From positions 2,542,001 to 2,606,000 of the forward strand of contig NZ_JBEJGX010000003.1 in the NCBI RefSeq assembly GCF_040253635.1: a DNA stretch of 64,000 nt, read 5' to 3'. Below, one piece after another: positions 56,982 through 64,000 of the stretch. Below the pieces are notes generated by a model. It was not told the DNA's origin and ran no database searches. It saw only the letters and a list, made by a program, of their open reading frames with translations. The DNA comes from Streptomyces sp. Edi2 (GTDB taxonomy: Bacteria > Actinomycetota > Actinomycetes > Streptomycetales > Streptomycetaceae). The first letter of the stretch is position 1; the number at the start of each line of letters is the position of its first letter. Both the position numbers and the translations under genes were made by a program.

Positions 56982-58270
56982 GCGCCCCGCAGGCGACCCG
57001 CACCACCGCGCTGCACGCCGGCGCCTGGTGGCTGTGGGCACTCGGCCTGGCCACCGCGGCTTCCCGCACCACGAATCCCCTGCTGCTGGGGCTGCTGGTG
57101 GGGGTGGCCGGCTATGTCGTCGCGGCCCGCCGTACGAACGCGCCGTGGGCCCGTTCGTACGGGGCGTTCGTCAAGCTCGGGCTGGTCGTGATCGCCATCC
57201 GGCTGCTCTTCGCCTTCGTCCTCGGCTCGCCGATCCCCGGTACGCACACCCTGGTCACGCTGCCCGAAGTGCCGCTGCCCGACTGGGCGAAGGGCGTCCG
57301 GATCGGCGGCCGGGTCACTGCCGAGGGCATGGTCTTCGCGCTGTACGACGGACTGAAACTGGCCACCCTCCTCATCTGCCTGGGCGCCGCCAATGCCCTG
57401 GCCAACCCGGCCCGGCTGCTGAAGTCGCTGCCGGGTGCGCTCTACGAGGCGGGCGTCGCGGTCGTCGTCGCGATGACCTTCGCGCCGAACCTGGTCGCCG
57501 ATGTCCAGCGGCTGCGTGCCGCGCGCCGGCTGCGCGGCCGCCCGGACCGCGGTTTCACCGCGCTCCTCCAGGTCGGGTTGCCGGTCCTGGAGGGAGCTCT
57601 GGAGCGCTCGGTGGCGCTGGCCGCGGCCATGGACGCGCGCGGCTACGGCCGTAGCGCCGAGGTGCCGTCCGCGGTACGGCATCTCACTTCCGTCCTCACG
57701 CTCGGCGGGCTGCTCGGTATCTGCGCCGGGACGTACGGGCTGCTGGGCGACGCCGGCGGCGGCTACGGGCTGCCGCTGCTGCTGGCCGGGCTGGCGGCGG
57801 CGCTCGCCGGGCTGTGGCTCGGCGGCCGCCGGTCGGTGCGCAGCCGCTACCGGCCCGACCGGTGGGGCGCCCGGGCCTGGCTGGTCGCGGGCTCCGGCAT
57901 CGCCGTCGCGGCCCTGATGATCTGGGCGAACGACTACGCGCCCACCGCCCTCCACCCGCCCGCCGTCCCGCTCACCGCCCCGGTCCTCCCCCTCTGGCCG
58001 GCCGCCTCCGTTCTCGTGGGGCTGCTGCCCGCGTTCGTCGCCCCGCTCCCGCCGGGCACGGGCCGGGCGGACAGGGCGGACCGGACGGAACGAGCGAACC
58101 GAAGCGACAGGGCGGACGGAGCCGACGGGGTCGACGGGACTGACGGGACCGACGGCCCGGGCCGAACCGGCAGGGCGAGCAGAACAAGCAAGGCAGACAA
58201 GGCAGCCGGGGCCGCGTCCCATGGCCGTACCCCCGATGGCGATCCGCATCCGAAGGAGCCCACCCAGTGA
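56978..58270 (+). CDS. ECF transporter transmembrane (T) component
   Basis: A 430-residue membrane scaffold (EcfT/CbiQ family) that couples the ATPases to the substrate-binding S component. Several membrane helices are seen in the first 350 residues (LLLGLLVGVAGYVVAA, LVVIAIRLLFAFVLG, LATLLICLGAANALANPARLLK). The coupling region carries the two Ala-Arg-Gly-like motifs: RLRAARRLRGRPDRG and MDARGYGRS. The C-terminal 80 residues are a charged Asp/Arg-rich low-complexity tail (RADRTERANRSDRADG), unusual for the family. The ATG overlaps the upstream stop (ATGA), and the stop overlaps the ATPase GTG. Confidence 0.92.
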   Translation: MSAPQATRTTALHAGAWWLWALGLATAASRTTNPLLLGLLVGVAGYVVAARRTNAPWARSYGAFVKLGLVVIAIRLLFAFVLGSPIPGTHTLVTLPEVPLPDWAKGVRIGGRVTAEGMVFALYDGLKLATLLICLGAANALANPARLLKSLPGALYEAGVAVVVAMTFAPNLVADVQRLRAARRLRGRPDRGFTALLQVGLPVLEGALERSVALAAAMDARGYGRSAEVPSAVRHLTSVLTLGGLLGICAGTYGLLGDAGGGYGLPLLLAGLAAALAGLWLGGRRSVRSRYRPDRWGARAWLVAGSGIAVAALMIWANDYAPTALHPPAVPLTAPVLPLWPAASVLVGLLPAFVAPLPPGTGRADRADRTERANRSDRADGADGVDGTDGTDGPGRTGRASRTSKADKAAGAASHGRTPDGDPHPKEPTQ

Positions 58271-59976
58271 TCCGGTTCGAGCAGGTCTCGGTCACCTACG
58301 GGGACGCCGCGGCGCCCGCCGTCCAGGGCGTCGACCTGACCGTCCCCGAGGGCGAACTCTGTCTCCTGGTCGGCCCTTCCGGCGTCGGCAAGTCCACTGT
58401 CCTGAACGCCGTGTGCGGCCTCGTCCCGCACTTCACCGGCGGCACCCTGCGCGGCCGGGTCAGCGTCGACGGACGGGACACCCGCACCCATAAACCGCGT
58501 GAACTGGCCGATGTGGTCGGCACCGTGGGCCAGGACCCGCGGGCGCACTTCGTCACCGACACCGTCGAGGACGAACTCGCCTACGGGATGGAGTCGCTGG
58601 GCCTCGCCCCCGACGTGATGCGCCGCCGTGTCGAGGAGACCCTGGACCTGCTGAGCCTGGCCGAGCTGCGCGACCGCGCCCTGACCACCCTCTCGGGCGG
58701 CCAGATGCAGCGGGTGGCGATCGGCTCGGTGCTCACCACCCACCCCAAGGTCCTGGTCCTCGACGAGCCGACGTCGGCACTCGACCCCGCCGCCGCCGAA
58801 GAAGTCCTCGCCGTCCTCCAACGCCTGGTCCACGACCTCGGCACCACGGTCCTGCTCGCCGAACACCGCCTGGAGCGCGTGGTCCAGTACGCCGACCAGG
58901 TCATCCTGCTCCCGTCCCCCGGCGCACCCCCGGTCATCGGCACCCCCGCCGACATCATGGCCGTCTCCCCCGTCCACCCCCCGGTGGTGGCCCTGGGCCG
59001 TCTGGCCCGCTGGTCGCCCCTCCCGCTGTCCGTACGCGACGCCCGCCGGAAGGCCGCGCCCCTGCGCGAGCGGCTGGCGGGAGTCAGGCCACCGGCACCG
59101 GAGACGGGTACGGGTACGGGTACGGGTACGACCGGAGGTCCGGGCCCGGGGAGCACGCCGGTGGTGCCGCCCCCGGCTCCTGCAGGCTCCCCGGCCTCTG
59201 CAGGCTCCCCCGCCGGTGCCGCCGCGGTCGTCCGTGGGCTCAGTGTCCGCCGGGGGCGGACGGAGGCGCTGCACCAGGTGGATCTGACCGTGCGGGGCGG
59301 CGAGATGCTGGCCTTGATGGGGCGGAACGGCGCGGGGAAGTCCACCTTGCTCTCCACGCTCGTCGGTATGCACGCACCGTTCTCCGGGACGGTGCGGGTC
59401 GGTGGCGTCACCCCGCACCGCACCAGCCCGCGGGACCTCCTGCGGCATGCCGGTCTCGTCCCCCAGGAGCCTCGTGACCTCCTGTACGCCGACACGGTCG
59501 CGGCCGAGTGCGCCGCGGCCGACCAGGACGCGGACGCCGCCGCCGGCAGCTGCCGGGCCCTGGTCACCCGGCTGCTGCCGGACGTCCCCGACTCCGTCCA
59601 TCCCCGCGACCTGTCCGAGGGCCAGCGCCTCGCCCTGGCCCTGGCCATCGTGCTGACCGCCCGCCCTCCGCTGCTCCTTCTCGACGAGCCCACCCGTGGC
59701 CTGGACTACGCCGCCAAGGCCCGGCTGATCGAGGTGCTGCGGGCCCTGGCCGCCGAGGGCCACGCCATCGTCCTGGCCACCCATGACGTGGAACTCGCCG
59801 CCGAACTGGCCCACCGGGTCGTTCTCCTGGCCGACGGTGAGATCGTCGCCGACGGTCCCACCGATGAGATCGTGGTCTCCTCTCCTTCCTTCGCGCCGCA
59901 GGTCGCCAAGGTGCTGTCCCCGCTGCCCTGGCTGACCGTTGCCCAGGTGGCCCACGCCCTGGAGGCCGCCACGTGA
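58267..59976 (+). CDS. ECF transporter ATPase, two ATP-binding domains fused
   Basis: A 569-residue protein with both ECF ATPases on one chain. Domain 1: Walker A GPSGVGKST, signature LSGGQMQRV, Walker B VLVLDEPTSALDP, switch His in AEHRLERV. A Gly/Thr/Pro-rich linker (about residues 275-320, including a GTGTGTGT stretch) follows. Domain 2: Walker A GRNGAGKST, signature LSEGQRLAL, Walker B LLLDEPTRGLDY, ATHDVELA. The second signature has Glu where LSGGQ is usual. The GTG overlaps the T-component stop (GTGA). Confidence 0.94.
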   Translation: MIRFEQVSVTYGDAAAPAVQGVDLTVPEGELCLLVGPSGVGKSTVLNAVCGLVPHFTGGTLRGRVSVDGRDTRTHKPRELADVVGTVGQDPRAHFVTDTVEDELAYGMESLGLAPDVMRRRVEETLDLLSLAELRDRALTTLSGGQMQRVAIGSVLTTHPKVLVLDEPTSALDPAAAEEVLAVLQRLVHDLGTTVLLAEHRLERVVQYADQVILLPSPGAPPVIGTPADIMAVSPVHPPVVALGRLARWSPLPLSVRDARRKAAPLRERLAGVRPPAPETGTGTGTGTTGGPGPGSTPVVPPPAPAGSPASAGSPAGAAAVVRGLSVRRGRTEALHQVDLTVRGGEMLALMGRNGAGKSTLLSTLVGMHAPFSGTVRVGGVTPHRTSPRDLLRHAGLVPQEPRDLLYADTVAAECAAADQDADAAAGSCRALVTRLLPDVPDSVHPRDLSEGQRLALALAIVLTARPPLLLLDEPTRGLDYAAKARLIEVLRALAAEGHAIVLATHDVELAAELAHRVVLLADGEIVADGPTDEIVVSSPSFAPQVAKVLSPLPWLTVAQVAHALEAAT

Positions 59977-60062
59977 GCACCCGCCCTGGAGGCCGTCGCA
60001 TGAGCGCACACTCTGAAGGCCGCCGCTTGAGCGCACGCCCCGGGAGCCCCGCATGAGCGCAC
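59970..60062 (+). repeat. Degenerate 27-bp tandem repeats between ECF ATPase and S component
   Basis: Three to four copies of a unit like GTGAGCACCCGCCCTGGAGG, each ending in an ATG or GTG followed by AGCGCAC (59973, 60000, 60027 as TTG, 60053). This duplicates a stop/ribosome-site/start junction, leaving only the last ATG in the right frame. Confidence 0.8.
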
Positions 60063-60934
60063 CCCCTCACCCGCCGGAGGGCGACGGTCCGCGCACCGTG
60101 CCCGGCCGCCAGGCCCGTGCCGTACGGCTCGGGCCCCGCTCCGTCGCCGCGCTGGTCCTCGTCTCGGCCATCGGCGTGATGGCCTTCGGGTGGCCGCTGC
60201 TCGCCGACTCCGCCTCCGGGCTCGCCCATTCCCGGGACGCGCCCTGGCTGTTCGCCGCGTTGCTGCCGATGCTGCTCGCCGTGGTCGTGGCGACCATCGC
60301 CGACACCGGCCTGGACGCGAAGGCCATCGCGATGCTCGGCGTCCTGGCCGCGGCCGGGGCCGCGATGCGCCCGCTGGGTGCGGGGACGGCCGGCATCGAG
60401 CCGATGTTCTTTCTGATGGTGCTGGCGGGGCGGGTGCTCGGGCCCGGCTTCGGGTTCGTGCTGGGGTCCGTGTCGATGTTTGCCTCGGCACTGCTGACCG
60501 GCGGTGTCGGCCCGTGGATGCCGTTCCAGATGCTGTCGATGGGGTGGGTGTCGATGGGCGCCGGCCTGCTGCCGGGGCCCGACCGGCTGCGCGGCCGCCG
60601 TGAACTGGCCGTGCTCGCCGCCTACGGAGCTGTCTCCGCCCTCCTCTACGGCCTGGTCATGAACCTTCAGGGCTGGCCCTACATCGGCGGCCTGGCTTCG
60701 GGCGTCTCCTTCGTCCCCGGAGACCCGCTCGACCAGAACCTCGCCCGCTACCTCGCCTACTGCCTGGCCACCTCCCTCGGCTGGGACGTCCCCCGGGCCC
60801 TGGTCACCGTCCTCCTCACCTGCACCCTGGGCGGCACCGTCCTCAAGGCCCTGCGCCGCGCCACCCGCCGCGCAGCCTTCGACGTCCCCGTCTCCTTCCC
60901 TTCCGATCCGCCCTCGGGGACCGCCGCCCCGTAA
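60053..60934 (+). CDS. ECF transporter substrate-binding (S) component, probably for cobalamin
   Basis: A 293-residue membrane protein with six or so helices (VAALVLVSAIGVMAFGWPLL, LFAALLPMLLAVVVATIAD, AIAMLGVLAAAGAAMRPLG, MFFLMVLAGRVLGPGFGFVLG, LAVLAAYGAVSALLYGLVM, RALVTVLLTCTLGGTVL). The pattern MRPLGAGTAGIEPMFFL and GRVLGPGFGFVLGSVSMFASAL is that of ECF S components. Co-regulation by a B12 riboswitch indicates cobalamin or a precursor as substrate. The ATG at 60053 is the last in a series of repeated start-like codons and the only one in this frame. It is the last gene of the operon. Confidence 0.88.
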   Translation: MSAPPHPPEGDGPRTVPGRQARAVRLGPRSVAALVLVSAIGVMAFGWPLLADSASGLAHSRDAPWLFAALLPMLLAVVVATIADTGLDAKAIAMLGVLAAAGAAMRPLGAGTAGIEPMFFLMVLAGRVLGPGFGFVLGSVSMFASALLTGGVGPWMPFQMLSMGWVSMGAGLLPGPDRLRGRRELAVLAAYGAVSALLYGLVMNLQGWPYIGGLASGVSFVPGDPLDQNLARYLAYCLATSLGWDVPRALVTVLLTCTLGGTVLKALRRATRRAAFDVPVSFPSDPPSGTAAP

Positions 60935-61033
60935 TGCGAGGGGCCGCCGCCCCGTGACACCCGGGGGACCGCCGGTGCGGTGCTGCGCCCCGGGGCAGCA
61001 CGCCGGAGGGGCCTGCCGCCGTCCGGAGCGGTG

Positions 61034-62398
61034 TCAGCGGGCGACGGGCAGGGCGCGGGCTATGGACGGTTCCGAGCGCAGGAACGAGGCGCCGTGGCCG
61101 GCGTCGGCGCCCTGGTCGACGACCGTGGCCCGGGTGCCGTGGCCGGCCAGCTCCTTTTCGCAGCTACGGGCGTTGGCTATGGGTACGTCACGGTCGCCGG
61201 TGGCGGTGTACAGGGTGATCCGCACGCCCCGGCCCGGCTTCCAGTCGCAGGTACGGTCGTTGGCGCGGAGGGCTTCGAGCAGGGCGCCGGAAGGGTGCTG
61301 AAGCTTCTTGTACCAGGTCTCCGTGAGCAGGTCTTCGACTCGGCCGGGGAGCTTTTTGACGATGTCCTCCTCCGTGTGGCTGCCGTCGAAAAAGCCCTCG
61401 ACGCGGTGGGCGTAGGGAGCACGGAACACTTCGCCCGGATCGCGGTAGAGCGGGTGCAGACGGTTCTGGGCGGTGAGGAAGAAGGAGAGGTAGTACACGG
61501 CGGCCCCGGGGGCGACCCGGCCGTCGAAGATGCCGGGGAGTTCGCTGCCGTCGAGGTCGTACGGCCCGCCGACCGGGGCGAGCATCCCCGGCCGGAACCG
61601 GGGATCGGCGCCGCGGCCGAGCGCACGGCCCAGTTCCATGGTGGCCTGCCCGCCCTGCGAGAAGCCGGTCAGCGACACCGTGCGGTCGAGAGTGACGCCG
61701 AGTCCCGGGGCGGCGGAATGCGCTGCCCGGAGCAGGTCGAGAGAGGCCGAGGCGGCGGACCGGGCGTCCATGTAGGGGTGGTGCCCTGGGCCGGTGCCGA
61801 GGCCGAGGTAGTCGGGGGCGAGGGCGGCGCGACCGGCCGAGGCGTACAGCACCGACACCGCGCGGTCGGCGCCTTCCGCCACCGACGGGGCGTCGCCGCG
61901 GTAGGCGAGGGTGCCGTGACCGTGGACGACCGGCGGGAGAGGATGACGGCCGCTGCCGACGGGGAGGGCGAGCAGGCCGGATGCGGTGGTGGGGCGGCCG
62001 TCGGGCGTGATCGTGCGGTAGACCAGGCGGTATGCGGCGACGCCGTGCCGGGCGGTGCCGGCCTCCAGGCCTTGCTTTTGCGCCTGGGCAACGACCTCGG
62101 CCCGATTTTGCCGGCCGAGGGGCGTGAGGGAGAGGAGCGTCCCGCGTTTCTGGCCTGTTCTTGGCGCGGAGTCGGTGGTCGCCCCTGAGGCGGTGCCGGC
62201 TCCCTGTGCGGCACCCGCAGGCAGATGTGCCGGTGCCGCCGACGCGGCCGGGGCCGTCGTCAGCGCGGCCAGCAGGAGAGCGGCGCCGGCGGCCAGTGCA
62301 CGCGGCACGCGCCGTCGTCCGCGTGAGGTCCGCGGCTCGACCGGCGCACCGGACGCGGAGGACTGCGCATGCTGTTGCGGCGAGGCGTTCTTCGTCAT
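61034..62398 (-). CDS. Secreted lipase-like alpha/beta-hydrolase
   Basis: A 454-residue exported hydrolase. A long basic N-region and hydrophobic core (RRVPRALAAGAALLLAALTTAPAASAAPA in the file; landmark AAGAALLLAALTTAP) form the signal peptide. The alpha/beta fold resembles secretory lipases (LIP family): PPVVHGHGTLAYRGDAPS near the oxyanion, nucleophile elbow LTGFSQGGQATMEL (Ser), Asp in YTATGDRDVPI and His in GADAGHGASFL. The ATG at 62398 starts MTKNASPQQHAQ. It is probably an extracellular esterase or lipase. It lies between the ECF operon (convergent) and the thiolase gene. Confidence 0.9.
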   Translation of the reverse strand: MTKNASPQQHAQSSASGAPVEPRTSRGRRRVPRALAAGAALLLAALTTAPAASAAPAHLPAGAAQGAGTASGATTDSAPRTGQKRGTLLSLTPLGRQNRAEVVAQAQKQGLEAGTARHGVAAYRLVYRTITPDGRPTTASGLLALPVGSGRHPLPPVVHGHGTLAYRGDAPSVAEGADRAVSVLYASAGRAALAPDYLGLGTGPGHHPYMDARSAASASLDLLRAAHSAAPGLGVTLDRTVSLTGFSQGGQATMELGRALGRGADPRFRPGMLAPVGGPYDLDGSELPGIFDGRVAPGAAVYYLSFFLTAQNRLHPLYRDPGEVFRAPYAHRVEGFFDGSHTEEDIVKKLPGRVEDLLTETWYKKLQHPSGALLEALRANDRTCDWKPGRGVRITLYTATGDRDVPIANARSCEKELAGHGTRATVVDQGADAGHGASFLRSEPSIARALPVAR

Positions 62399-62564
62399 GT
62401 CGTCGACGCTACGGAGATCGCGGACTCCGCAGAATGCGGTTTGCCACCCAACCGCCCTGTGGTTTTCCTCAGGTTGAGGAGGAGGCCCCCCGCAGCCCCG
62501 CACCCTCGGCGCAACCGTCCTTGCCAACGACACCGGCACTCATCGGCACCCGCTGCGTCGGCCC

Positions 62565-64000
<1,436 letters not shown>

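Overview
The window is very GC-rich, with long overlapping actinobacterial genes, GTG/TTG/CTG starts and a few rare TTA codons. A SCO2322-family gene and the RNase H/phosphatase, zinc-ribbon and Nif3 trio point to Streptomyces or a close relative. The RNA gene rnpB, housekeeping enzymes, an accessory secretion locus and a lipid/steroid-type catabolic set lie side by side.

Layout. 1-9730 (minus) is a compact type VII (ESX-like) secretion operon: an EccC ATPase cut by the left edge, a mycosin protease, WXG100-type proteins and a membrane protein. An IS3-family element (10211-11481) lies between it and rnpB (RNase P RNA, minus, 11508-11914). 12-22 kb is mostly core: MerR regulator, RNB ribonuclease, YaaA, KDPG aldolase, RNase H/phosphatase, zinc-ribbon protein and Nif3. 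22.4-35.4 kb interleaves catabolic genes (SDR, Zn-alcohol dehydrogenase, MaoC hydratase, SCP2-type thiolase, double-domain acyl-CoA dehydrogenase) with an ABC-2 transporter plus two-component system and an MFS exporter. 35.6-41.3 kb is a patchwork: a truncated TnsA-like gene fused to a 5'-truncated EamA transporter, an epoxide-hydrolase-like protein lacking its catalytic residues, a WYL regulator, a TetR regulator, a GNAT fragment and an intact GNAT. 41.9-46.7 kb holds a methyltransferase, a cell-wall amidase, a membrane protein, a frameshifted LLM oxidoreductase and a mycothiol-dependent-type enzyme. 46.8-54.4 kb holds a glycosyltransferase/methyltransferase/six-hairpin operon, divergent from a KstR-like TetR regulator, then a ferredoxin, an aldehyde dehydrogenase and an MBL hydrolase. 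54.6-60.9 kb is a cobalamin riboswitch followed by a secreted alpha/alpha-barrel protein, a SCO2322-family protein and a complete ECF transporter (T, double ATPase, S). The window closes with a secreted lipase-like hydrolase and a FadA5-like thiolase.

The main unifying signal is regulatory. Six sites matching TNNAACNNGTTNNA (the mycobacterial KstR consensus; four perfect, two with one mismatch) precede the MaoC, acyl-CoA dehydrogenase, KstR/glycosyltransferase, aldehyde dehydrogenase, MBL and FadA5-like genes. Together with the KstR-like regulator encoded here, this suggests a KstR-type regulon for steroid or branched acyl-CoA side-chain catabolism spread over about 40 kb. The second notable system is the riboswitch-controlled ECF operon, whose secreted barrel protein may capture B12 in a way analogous to intrinsic factor. 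Functions were assigned by reading motifs and recalling families; no database search was run.
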